From Thalassomonas viridans (lineage in GTDB: Bacteria > Pseudomonadota > Gammaproteobacteria > Enterobacterales > Alteromonadaceae): a stretch of 64,000 nt of DNA. The stretch covers positions 2,728,001-2,792,000 of the forward strand of contig NZ_CP059733.1 of the NCBI RefSeq assembly GCF_000948985.2, in the 5' to 3' direction. The notes below the pieces were generated by a model. It made no database searches. It saw only the letters and a program-made list of their open reading frames with translations, and had not been told where the DNA came from. Positions 52,484-60,768 of the stretch are shown here, piece by piece; position 1 is the stretch's first letter; every line of letters starts with the position of its first letter. Position numbers and translations under genes: made by a program.

Positions 52484-52878
52484 ATTTTTCCTTAAATTTT
52501 TTCTTTCGGGCCGGGGGCATAGTTTTTATTGATGGTAAAGCTTTGTTATTACTATAGCCAAGGAGGCGGCTTCTTTCCCTGTAATAACAAGTGAAATCAT
52601 GAATTCTTTGCTTTAATACCCTGAATATTCAAGCTTTTGGTTGTGCCCGGTTTCGATAGCGGATTATTGTTTGAACAGGAATCTTGAACCTGAATGTTTA
52701 TCCTGATGGCGTCTTGATCACCTGTTTACCTTATTTGAGATATTGTCCGTAAAATCATTCTGTTTACGCCTGTTGTTTGTGTATACTTTTGGGACTAAAA
52801 AACAGCAAATTTCCCTTAAGTTATGTTTTTGGGGGCCGATACAGTGTTACTAAGGCCAAAGCACCACAGGTTATTCAC
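52484..52878. other. Intergenic region with a possible repeat remnant
   Basis: A 395-base gap between divergent genes. The part near 52683-52730 (CTTGAACCTGAATGTTTATC ...) recalls the right arm of the palindromic repeat seen at 890 and 14612, but diverges after ~25 bases, and no left arm is visible. Otherwise nothing recognised. Confidence 0.35.
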
Positions 52879-54105
52879 ATGAACATCAAGCCACTAGATC
52901 AGCCAATAAACCGTCCTTTGACTAAAGGCCAGAACAGCGCCCAGGTGAAAGGGGGTGGCGAACATAAAGCCGATAAACTGTCTGCCCGCCAGGATGAAGT
53001 GAGTGCCGGGGTATCGTCTCAACATAAGTTACGCTTGGGTGTGCAGTCGTTGATGTCGGCATTAAAAAGTAATGTCAGCATGGGAGATTCCTTTCATTTT
53101 TCCTTTGAAAGCCGTCAAAGTTTCCAGCTGAGCGAAAAACAGACCCGCCAGTTGGATAAGATGGAAATTGAGCCTTTTTCCTTTGATTTTGAAGCTGTGG
53201 CGGACAATGTGATGGAGTTTGTTTCCAGCGGCATCATGCTGGCAAAAGCCGATGGTGCGGATGATGAGAAACTCGCCGATATGCTCAGCCAGGCGCGTTC
53301 GGGTATCGACCAGGGCTTTGGTATGGCCCGGGAGGAGCTGGAAGGCCTGGGCATGATGACGGAGGAGCTGGAGCAGGGGATAGACAAGAGTTATGATCTG
53401 CTGCAAAGCGATCTCGATGATTTTGAACAAGAGCTGTTTGGTAATGCACCAAGTGTCGGCCGTGAGAATGGCGGCTTGGCGGCCGGTGATTTGTTGAGTC
53501 AACAGCTGAACCTGCTGGAGCAGGAGCAGGGAACTATCAATATCCAGACCCGGGACGGGGACAGCGTTAATATCCATTTCGGCAGCCTGATGACCTTAGA
53601 TCAACAAAGCGTGCAGCAGCAGGGGTTGTTCAGCCGGGAAATCAACTTTAGCCAGAGCCAGTCATTTAGCCTGCAAATTGAAGGGGAGCTGGATGAAGAG
53701 GAGCTTGAGGCCATCAGCTCCCTGGTTAACGATATCGGCAAGCTTGCCGGCAACTTTTTTGGCGGCGATATCGAAAAAGCCTGGCAGCAGGCCAATGAGC
53801 TTGGCTTTGACGATCAGCAGGTGGCCCAGGTGTCTTTCAACTTCCAGGAAGTGAAACAGGTGGCGGTAACCGAGCATTATGGCCGCGTACCCCAGCAGTA
53901 TGAGTCGCCTTTTGCCACTATCTCCCCCTATTTGAAAGATTTGGACAGCGCCGCCAACCTGATGGATAACCTATTCCAGGGGGATAACCTCAAGGAGCTG
54001 ATGGGCAGTGTCGCCGAGCAGGTATTGGCGGATGCCGACGATGCCTTTAACGGCAGCGAGCAGTTTGTGAATTTCAACCAGAGATTATTGGATGCCCTGG
54101 GTTAA
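52879..54105 (+). CDS. DUF5610-family protein
   Basis: The ATG at 52879 begins 'MNIKPLDQPINRP'; a frame from 52777 adds 34 residues with no good ribosome binding site. The product has 408 residues. A segment at ~85-190 ('DFEAVADNVMEFVSSGI', 'ARSGIDQGFGMAREELEGLG', 'EELEQGIDKSYDLLQSDLDDFE') matches DUF5610, found in Shewanella and other Alteromonadales. No signal peptide. The function of the family is unknown. Confidence 0.82.
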   Translation: MNIKPLDQPINRPLTKGQNSAQVKGGGEHKADKLSARQDEVSAGVSSQHKLRLGVQSLMSALKSNVSMGDSFHFSFESRQSFQLSEKQTRQLDKMEIEPFSFDFEAVADNVMEFVSSGIMLAKADGADDEKLADMLSQARSGIDQGFGMAREELEGLGMMTEELEQGIDKSYDLLQSDLDDFEQELFGNAPSVGRENGGLAAGDLLSQQLNLLEQEQGTINIQTRDGDSVNIHFGSLMTLDQQSVQQQGLFSREINFSQSQSFSLQIEGELDEEELEAISSLVNDIGKLAGNFFGGDIEKAWQQANELGFDDQQVAQVSFNFQEVKQVAVTEHYGRVPQQYESPFATISPYLKDLDSAANLMDNLFQGDNLKELMGSVAEQVLADADDAFNGSEQFVNFNQRLLDALG

Positions 54106-54158
54106 GCCAAGTTTATCTTGTTAAGGATATAAAACAGGCTTATCTTGCCACGAATATA

Positions 54159-54184
54159 AAAACAGGGCCAATTGGCCCTGTTTT
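54159..54184. terminator. Bidirectional terminator
   Basis: A perfect 26-base palindrome: AAAACAGGGCCAA and TTGGCCCTGTTTT. It lies between the convergent DUF5610 and TonB-receptor genes. Confidence 0.85.
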
Positions 54185-54205
54185 GTTATGAGTTAAGGCA
54201 TTTGG

Positions 54206-57199
54206 TTAAAATTCAAACTTCACCCCTACCTTGTAAAGGCGGCCTAAAACATCATAGTTACTGGGGAAGGTATTACCCGAGTTATACTGGGTGCTGCCTG
54301 CCTCACCGCCGACGACCGGTGGATCTTCCTCGAACAGGTTATCTACGCCGAAGGTAAACTTGATATGATCGCCGTAGTGGTAACTGGCGAACAGGTCGAT
54401 ATAATCAGCGCTGTCGATCTTCTTGAAGGCATCGAAATAACCAGGTCCGCCCTCGGCCGTTGCTGCGGCATACTGGAAGGGTTCGACTTCTACGCTGCTC
54501 ATATGGCGCCATAACAGGGACACGGTAAAGTCTTCATAGCTCCAGGTGGTTCTTTGTACCCAGCGCAGATCCGATACCGGATCACAGGAGGTGCCGAAAT
54601 AGCCTTTACAGTCGATAACCGGCTGGACATCGGATGCCTGCTTCTCGTGGGTCAGGTATTTGTTGATATTGGCGGAAAGAGCCAGATCTCCCATATCCCC
54701 GAGTTTGACGTTAAAGTTGACACCGACTTCGATACCTTCCGCCCGCTGGTTTTTCAGGTTAGTGGTAAACAGTTCAACCCCGGAACCGGCTACCGTCAGG
54801 TCGCCGCCGATACGTCTGATTTTGGCACATTCGCTGGCCAGGCCGTTGATATAGCAGGCATCCAGCACTTCCTGGGCGGTAAATTCACCGATAACATCAT
54901 CAATATCGATATCATAGTAATCCACCGTCAGGGTGAAGCTGTCAAGAAATTCCGAGCTCCAGACAAAACCCGCGGTAAAGGTATCCGCTTCTTCTTCTGA
55001 AGGTAAGTTGGCGGGATCGCTGCCGTCGATAGAATTAATTTGCCCGGAGATCACATCCTGTACCTGGCCGACCTGAGCGTCTGTCATGCCGGTGGAAATA
55101 CAAAGCTGGCGCAGGGTGTCGTCAATATTGGCGGCGTTGGCGACAGAGCAGGGGTCTTGCAGGGCGTTATCCAGTCCGGTGACCACAGGGGATGCTATTT
55201 CACCGACATTCGGCGCCCGGGTGGCAGATTGCTGCATAACGCGGATCAACAAGTCCTCCACCGGCCGCCAGCTGAAGCCCAGTTTCCAGGTGCTGACATT
55301 ACCGACCGAGTCATAATCGGCGGCGCGGTAACCAAATTCGAAATCCAGGATATCGGCATATTCGGCGCCGTCAAAGATGGGCAGTATACCTTCGATGAAA
55401 ATTTCGTCAGCTTTATAACCGCCGGAAATCGGCAATAAGTTACCGCCGGCGCCGCCCTGACAGCTGGCGGGGGCGAGTTTCAAACATTCATCCGGGGTTA
55501 AGGTGCCTTTTTCCTGCCGGTGTTCGAAACCTATGCTGATGGACAAGGGCTCGCCTACGCCCGGTACTTCAATAAATTCCACCGGCCCGTCGATCACCAG
55601 CTGAGCCACCCTTTGCTCATATTTCTGGGTTTGCAGGGCTATGGCCTGGGCATAAGCCGCCATTTCCGGGGTGATGGTGCCGAAACCGCCGAAGAGGTTG
55701 ATGGGCACACAGTTGCTGTCGCCGTTGGCACAGGTGACGCCATCTGTGGTATCCAGGGCATTTTGCACATTGGTGAGGTTGGTATAACCGCCGCGGGTGG
55801 TGACCCGGTTAGACTCGCCGTACTGATAGGAGATATCAAATCCCCAGTCTTCGTACAGGGTGCCTTCAAATCCTGCCAGCACCTGGAACTGGTCGGTATC
55901 GTAAAGTTCGGTGCGGGCGCCTAATTCTGCGGTACGCCGGCGCAGTTGCACCGTCAGGTAGTCTGCCTCATCCACCACGCCGTTGCCGTTGACGTCATTC
56001 CAGCTGCCGCCATCGGCCAACAGGTCGTTGCCTAAAGCGGTATTAGCGGCGTCTATCATCCATTGTCTTGCCTGATCGCCGATTAGCGGGTTGGCCAGCG
56101 GCAGGTCAAAGGAAGCGCCAAAAGTACCGGAAGGGGCAACCTGGGTATCTACGGTGACATTGCTGAAGTTAAAGGTGGTATAGGCGCGGACATCGTCATT
56201 GATATCATAGTGGGCGATGGCGGTGGCGCTGTATCTCTCCTGCGGGGTCTGGTAGAAGTTAAAAGGGTTAAAATTAAAGCGGCTACATTCATCGCCGATA
56301 GTTCCGTCATCCCTGAATTGCCCGGAAGCAGCAGCACCTGCGCCGACAATGGCAAACCGGGTGGGAATAGAGGTAGTGGAACCTGAGCCCTGGACAAAGT
56401 CTACGGTATTGGGACCGCCGCAACCGGCAACGGGATCTACCGGCGGCTCGCCATTTCTGAACTGTTCATAACCGGCGCCGCTGGCGGTATCTATACCCAG
56501 CAGGCCGAGATCACGGTCGCCGAGTAAAATGGCATCCCGGTTCATCCAGCTCATGGATACGGCGACATTACCCCGCCCGTCCTCCAGGTTGGAGCCCAGG
56601 GTCAGGGAAATGGTATCCCGGGTGCCGTCGCCTTCTTCGGTTTCGGCAAAGTTATATTCCAGGGCCACCCCTTCAAAATTGTTCTTCATGATAAAGTTGA
56701 CGGCGCCGGCAATGGCGTCGGAGCCGTATACCGCGGAAGCGCCGCCGGTGACCAGGTCAACCCGGTCGACCAGGGCCGTGGGAATAGTGGCGGTATCCAC
56801 CTGGCCGTCATAATTAAAGGGAACCAGGCGGCGACCGTTCATTAAGACTAAGGAACGTTCGGGTTCCAGTCCCCTTAAGTTGACTGTGGCGGCTCCGGCC
56901 GAGCCGTTATTGGCATTGGCGCCGTCCCCCGGGGTGGTACCGGGTAAAACCCGCAGGATCTTTTCAACTTCAGGCTCCTGCATATAACTCATTTCTTCCG
57001 CATCCATAGAAAGAATAGGACTGGTAGAGACCGCGCCCGGACGACGGATGCGGCTACCGGTTACTGCAATTCGTTCTACTTCTTTTTCTGCCTGTGCTTC
57101 TTCTGCCAAGAGACTATTGGATGTTATCAGAGCGGCGGAAGCTGTGCCGAATACGAGGGCAAGCTTGACGGCTCTGGCAACTTTGGAGCTTATATACAT
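54206..57199 (-). CDS. TonB-dependent outer-membrane receptor
   Basis: A 997-residue receptor. The ATG at 57199 is preferred to the one at 57211, because GGAG lies 7 bases before it. Order: signal peptide; TonB box-like 'EVERIAVTGSRIRRPGAVSTSP' (~40-62); plug domain ('EVEKILRVLPGTTPG', 'ATVNLRGLEPERSLVLMNGRRLVP', 'LVTGGASAVYGSDAIAGAVNFIM'); and a large barrel ending in 'LYKVGVKFEF'. The plug type is common in Alteromonadales receptors for peptides and oligosaccharides. The substrate is unknown. Divergent from the LytTR regulator. Confidence 0.93.
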   Translation of the reverse strand: MYISSKVARAVKLALVFGTASAALITSNSLLAEEAQAEKEVERIAVTGSRIRRPGAVSTSPILSMDAEEMSYMQEPEVEKILRVLPGTTPGDGANANNGSAGAATVNLRGLEPERSLVLMNGRRLVPFNYDGQVDTATIPTALVDRVDLVTGGASAVYGSDAIAGAVNFIMKNNFEGVALEYNFAETEEGDGTRDTISLTLGSNLEDGRGNVAVSMSWMNRDAILLGDRDLGLLGIDTASGAGYEQFRNGEPPVDPVAGCGGPNTVDFVQGSGSTTSIPTRFAIVGAGAAASGQFRDDGTIGDECSRFNFNPFNFYQTPQERYSATAIAHYDINDDVRAYTTFNFSNVTVDTQVAPSGTFGASFDLPLANPLIGDQARQWMIDAANTALGNDLLADGGSWNDVNGNGVVDEADYLTVQLRRRTAELGARTELYDTDQFQVLAGFEGTLYEDWGFDISYQYGESNRVTTRGGYTNLTNVQNALDTTDGVTCANGDSNCVPINLFGGFGTITPEMAAYAQAIALQTQKYEQRVAQLVIDGPVEFIEVPGVGEPLSISIGFEHRQEKGTLTPDECLKLAPASCQGGAGGNLLPISGGYKADEIFIEGILPIFDGAEYADILDFEFGYRAADYDSVGNVSTWKLGFSWRPVEDLLIRVMQQSATRAPNVGEIASPVVTGLDNALQDPCSVANAANIDDTLRQLCISTGMTDAQVGQVQDVISGQINSIDGSDPANLPSEEEADTFTAGFVWSSEFLDSFTLTVDYYDIDIDDVIGEFTAQEVLDACYINGLASECAKIRRIGGDLTVAGSGVELFTTNLKNQRAEGIEVGVNFNVKLGDMGDLALSANINKYLTHEKQASDVQPVIDCKGYFGTSCDPVSDLRWVQRTTWSYEDFTVSLLWRHMSSVEVEPFQYAAATAEGGPGYFDAFKKIDSADYIDLFASYHYGDHIKFTFGVDNLFEEDPPVVGGEAGSTQYNSGNTFPSNYDVLGRLYKVGVKFEF

Positions 57200-57852
57200 G
57201 ACTTTCTCCATTAATATTTTGTTTTATAGACAAATAAAGAGATAAAAAACAGCTAATACAATTTTATTTTTACCTGTTGTTAAGCTAGCTTTATAGAGTG
57301 CCAACAACACTAGTCGATACACTAATGACGGAAACTATGTGATAAACGGTTGTTATTGCGGTGTGGATGGCGGAAACAATAAAGGCTGTTTTTATCTGCT
57401 TGCATCGATAAAAAATCAGCCAAATTTTATAAGTTTTTTAGTGCTCATTAACCTTTGATGCAATTTGTTTACTTAACGATTACATGTAGTCTGAGAAATG
57501 AATACTTACCTGTGACACTAGGTGGTTTTTTAGACGATGGACTATGTTGCTCATGGTGATAATAATACGTTGATTGTCCGGCTTAGCTCTGCTTTGCCGG
57601 TGAATGTGACGATAAACAGGGCCATGACGGTATTTAGGTATATTCATTTGACTTTGCTTTGCCTGGCGGGTCTCTTCCTTCATTTTTGTTTACTCTGGCC
57701 ATTTTTCTCTTTCCTATGCCGTGTCTTGCCGTTGGCATGCTTTATGTGTATTTGAGAAAAATTGTGGCTGGGTATGTCCGGGAAGATTCGGATTTTTGGG
57801 CGGGTGAGGTTAGGTTAGCGGAGTGCTTTATTTAGATCAGGCGGAGGGGGAA
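57200..57852. other. Divergent promoter region of the TonB receptor and LytTR regulator
   Basis: A 653-base gap, AT-rich at 57220-57260 and 57400-57480. No paired LytTR-type direct repeat (two TAC-rich boxes) could be placed with confidence. Short frames at 57537-57755 lack start signals. Confidence 0.35.
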
Positions 57853-58614
57853 ATGCTTAAAGTCTTAGTGGCAGACGGAGAAAAAACAACGCAGGATACC
57901 GTTGCTCTTCTGCTTGAAAATGAGGTGGATGTTGAAGTGCTGCCAGGTATAGCAGAAGGCCGACAGGTGCTGGCATTCTGCCGGGCACATCCGGTGGACA
58001 TCATTTTTCTGGATGTCGATATTCCCGGCATAAACGGTCTGGAGCTGGCCCGGTCGTTAACGAAAATCTGTCCGGTGATATTTATCAGCCGTCATAAAGC
58101 TTATGCGCTCGATGCCTTTGAGCTTAATGCCGTTGATTATCTGTTAAAGCCTATTGATGAAAACCGTTTTTATTGCGCTTTTAATAAGGCGAGGACTAAA
58201 CTGCAGGCAGAGCGTGACAATCAGGTGCAGGACATGGTGTCCCTGGTCCAGCATTTAGTGACCCAGCAGGAGAAGCCCTATAAAAGCCGTTTGGTGATAA
58301 AAGATCCCGGGCATATCAGGTTAATTGATGTCGATGAGGTTAATTATATTACCGGAGCAGGCAATTATGCGGATGTGCATATGCTCGAAGGTAAGCATTA
58401 CTTGCACCGGGAAACCCTGACCGCTTTAGAAAAACAGCTTGACCCGAATGAATTTCTGCGTATCCACAGATCTACCATTATCCGCAGCAGCAGCGTCAGC
58501 GAGTTATATCCTAATGATAACGGCGATTATACCGTAGTGATTAAAAGCGGCGAGCAGTTGACCCTGTCAAGAAGAAATAAAAATAAGCTGGAGCAGCTAA
58601 TCGGTTTAGGTTAG
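57853..58614 (+). CDS. LytTR-family response regulator
   Basis: A 253-residue regulator starting at ATG 57853, directly after GGAGGGGGAA. Receiver domain: phospho-acceptor Asp54 in 'IFLDVDIPG'; the 'VISFISRHKAYALDAFELNAVDYLLKPID' segment has the usual Ser/Thr-Lys region. LytTR DNA-binding domain ~145-250: 'YITGAGNYADVHML', 'LHRETLTALEKQL' and 'FLRIHRSTII'. No histidine kinase is next to it in the window. It is divergent from the receptor, its possible target. Confidence 0.92.
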   Translation: MLKVLVADGEKTTQDTVALLLENEVDVEVLPGIAEGRQVLAFCRAHPVDIIFLDVDIPGINGLELARSLTKICPVIFISRHKAYALDAFELNAVDYLLKPIDENRFYCAFNKARTKLQAERDNQVQDMVSLVQHLVTQQEKPYKSRLVIKDPGHIRLIDVDEVNYITGAGNYADVHMLEGKHYLHRETLTALEKQLDPNEFLRIHRSTIIRSSSVSELYPNDNGDYTVVIKSGEQLTLSRRNKNKLEQLIGLG

Positions 58615-58808
58615 GCGTGAAAGCATGGCGGAGGGAGAAAATTCTCCAGCTGGTTTTACCGGCTGTCAGCATTTCAATACACTTATGTTATTGCTTTGCG
58701 GTTAGCAGGTTAATTTTTTGTTTTTTAGCAGCTGTTGATGCCCTGCATGTGGCCGGGAAAAAATGCAAGCGGCTGTAAAATAAATTAAAGCTGCTTGCCC
58801 CTGGCAAT

Positions 58809-58836
58809 CCCTAAAATAACCCTAATTATTTTAGGG
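58809..58836. promoter_or_regulatory. Perfect 11-bp inverted repeat
   Basis: CCCTAAAATAA and TTATTTTAGGG are exact reverse complements around a 6-base loop. It lies about 430 bases upstream of the methyltransferase and 20 bases upstream of a TTGACA hexamer. It could be an operator or an RNA hairpin; it has no following T-run. Confidence 0.5.
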
Positions 58837-58855
58837 GATTATGGTGTTATTGCAT

Positions 58856-58883
58856 TTGACATGGTTATGATCTGACCTAAACT
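58856..58883 (+). promoter_or_regulatory. Possible sigma-70 promoter of the borosin-like locus
   Basis: TTGACA (58856-58861) and, 16 bases later, TAAACT (58878-58883), a moderate -10. It is the best -35 hexamer in the gap, but the leader to the first gene would be about 350 bases long, and another promoter nearer the gene is possible. Confidence 0.35.
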
Positions 58884-59243
58884 TATTGGCATCTGTCTCT
58901 GGGTTAGGACCTGTCAGTTTAGATTAAGAGAGGGAGCTCTTGATATCCCGGTTATTTGAAGACTAATATCGATGTTTTATTATGCTCTTTAGTGAAATAG
59001 CGCAGATAATATAGATTTTGTCTTTTGATACCACTAGCAAACTTCCCGATAACTATCCGAAGGGCTTTTCTCGGTTTTAATAGCATCTATGCGTATTGAC
59101 TCTGGGGTGGAAGGAACAAAGCAGTTTATTTAACAATCAATCTTATTCGGTTCAGTGGGCCAAACTGGGCGCTTAATCTCTGTGCAACTTAGATAAGCCT
59201 TCAGTGATGGCATAAGAAGAACAAGAACAAATAGGTGGTTAAA

Positions 59244-60053
59244 ATGAATGAACAACGAGGAAGTATCGTATGTGTTGGCGTAGGCATGACACTGGGTTCT
59301 CATTTGAGTCCGTTATCAAGGAGTTATATTGAGCAGGCCGATGTGGTCTTTTCTCTTGTTTCAGACGGTTTAGTTGAGCAGTGGATCAGCCAGATGAACC
59401 CTGATGTACGCAGCTTACAATCTTATTATCATGAAGGCACATCCCGCTTGGTTTCTTATAATGCCATGGTCGATGCCATATTAGCGGAAGTGAAAGCGGG
59501 TAAAAAAGTCGTTGGTGCCTTTTACGGGCATCCGGGGGTTTTTGCCTGTGTTCCCCACCGGGTGATCGAACAGGCCAGGGCCCAGGGATACTATGGGAAA
59601 ATGGAGCCCGGCATTTCCGCCGAAGATTGTCTTTTTTCTGATCTGGCGATAGATCCCGGCCAGTTTGGCTGCAGCCACTTTGAAGCCAGCCAGTTTATGT
59701 TTTATAAGCGCATCATAGATCCCTCCGCCTATTTGATTCTATGGCAGGTCGGCATTGCCGGCGATCTTTCCCTGAGCAAATTTTCCACCGGCGAGAGCTA
59801 CCGCCTGGTACTGATAGACATCTTGTCCGAACATTATCCCAAAGATCATCAAGTGATCTTATATGAGGCGCCGACTTTGCCTATTCACAGCCACCGTATT
59901 GAGCGGCTGCCCCTGTCATCATTGATCCGGGCCGAAATCCACGGTTATACCACTTTAGTTATCCCCCCCTGTCAGGAATTGACCCGTAATCTTGAAGTGT
60001 TGAAACGGTTAGATGCCATCGACAGTGGCCGCACTAATGCCAACTTTGTTTAA
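59244..60053 (+). CDS. Split-borosin-type alpha-N-methyltransferase (tetrapyrrole methylase fold)
   Basis: A 269-residue enzyme from ATG 59244 (AGGTGG 5 bases upstream; a GTG at 59235 overlaps that site). It resembles SonM of Shewanella and the methylase half of the fungal borosin enzyme OphMA. Motifs: SAM-binding 'VCVGVGM' (9-15); 'YYHEGTSRLVSY' (61-72) with Arg68 and Tyr72 spaced four apart as the Arg/Tyr pair of OphMA; 'YGHPGVF' (94-100); 'EPGISAEDCLFSDLAIDPG' (121-139). True tetrapyrrole methylases of the heme and cobalamin routes lack the last motif in this form. The expected reaction is SAM-dependent methylation of backbone amide nitrogens in a separate precursor, here probably the two small proteins that follow. 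Confidence 0.85.
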   Translation: MNEQRGSIVCVGVGMTLGSHLSPLSRSYIEQADVVFSLVSDGLVEQWISQMNPDVRSLQSYYHEGTSRLVSYNAMVDAILAEVKAGKKVVGAFYGHPGVFACVPHRVIEQARAQGYYGKMEPGISAEDCLFSDLAIDPGQFGCSHFEASQFMFYKRIIDPSAYLILWQVGIAGDLSLSKFSTGESYRLVLIDILSEHYPKDHQVILYEAPTLPIHSHRIERLPLSSLIRAEIHGYTTLVIPPCQELTRNLEVLKRLDAIDSGRTNANFV

Positions 60054-60138
60054 TCAACCGGAAATAAGGAGGGAGCTATTGAAATAATTCAACCTGTTAA
60101 GCCTGTTTAGTCTTAGTCAACTGAGTTAAGGAGATATT

Positions 60139-60435
60139 ATGAAGAGCATAACGGATGTACTGGAAAGAATTGGCCAACAGTCAAATTTAAAATATGGCGC
60201 AGAAATTGACTGTGAGCTGCAGTTAACCGAAATGCGTGTACCCGCCGTTATACGAAAAGTTTTGATAACCAATGATAAATCAGAATTAGCGAAGTTGTCT
60301 GATACCAAAAAAGATATTGTTTGCTTTATTGCTGCTCCCGGGAAGGAGCATGAAATGCCAAAAGATGATAATAAACCATCACCAGAGGAACCCGAGCATC
60401 AGGACGAGCAATCGGCAATTTTAGTAAACAGCTGA
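60139..60435 (+). CDS. Putative borosin precursor peptide 1
   Basis: A 98-residue protein with a perfect ribosome binding site (AAGGAG, 60128-60133). Residues 1-67 align with the next gene product without a gap: an N-terminal helix 'ITDVLERIG', a middle helical part, then 'IVCFIAAP' (60-67). The tail (68-98) is acidic and Pro-rich and unlike its paralogue's. Known split-borosin precursors have a small helical domain that docks on the enzyme, followed by a hydrophobic core. By that model the core is at or just after 60-67. It is placed 85 bases after the methyltransferase on the same strand. The assignment is inference from position and design. Confidence 0.72.
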   Translation: MKSITDVLERIGQQSNLKYGAEIDCELQLTEMRVPAVIRKVLITNDKSELAKLSDTKKDIVCFIAAPGKEHEMPKDDNKPSPEEPEHQDEQSAILVNS

Positions 60436-60464
60436 TCAAATAACACATTTAATAAGGATTTATT

Positions 60465-60758
60465 ATGTCTGACGTAATTGGAATACTCGAAAGTATCGGT
60501 AGTAATGCTTCACTAAATGCACAAGTTGCACAAGAGAGTTTTGCCTGCCTGCAAGAGCAAAACTTAACTCAATATGCCTGCTCTGCACTTTTGTCTAATA
60601 ACGCTAGTCAAATAAAATTATTAACCGGTGCCAGGGCAAAGACGTGCTGCTTTATTTCGGCCCCTGAAATACCGGAAGAGTTGTATCAGCTCAGGGCAAG
60701 TAGTGAGATCGGTTTTGCCGCTTTAGACCATCAAAGCAGATGTCGGGCTGTCGCATAA
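60465..60758 (+). CDS. Putative borosin precursor peptide 2
   Basis: A 97-residue paralogue of the preceding gene: 'VIGILESIG' and then 'KTCCFISAP' (59-67), with CF-I-(A/S)-AP at the same position. AAGGATTT precedes the ATG. The middle is more Cys- and Gln-rich than in precursor 1, and the tail (68-97) differs fully, ending 'HQSRCRAVA'. The pattern of a conserved leader region, conserved short motif and divergent tail is that expected of RiPP precursors. It is 29 bases after precursor 1 and 10 bases before the GGDEF gene. Confidence 0.72.
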   Translation: MSDVIGILESIGSNASLNAQVAQESFACLQEQNLTQYACSALLSNNASQIKLLTGARAKTCCFISAPEIPEELYQLRASSEIGFAALDHQSRCRAVA

Positions 60759-60768
60759 GGTTAAGCAT

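Larger units (their letters stand above)
58615..59243. other. Regulatory region upstream of the borosin-like locus
   Basis: A 629-base gap. It holds a perfect 11-bp inverted repeat (58809-58836), a possible promoter downstream of it (58856-58883), and otherwise AT-rich sequence with no frame or RNA recognised. Confidence 0.5.

Noticed and set aside
52683..52730. Third copy of the palindromic repeat
   Set aside because: About 25 bases recall the right arm, but the rest diverges and the left arm is missing; kept only as a note.
57537..57755. A 72-codon hydrophobic frame before the LytTR gene
   Set aside because: The start lacks a ribosome binding site and the sequence looks like AT/GT-rich intergenic DNA; a membrane peptide cannot be fully excluded.
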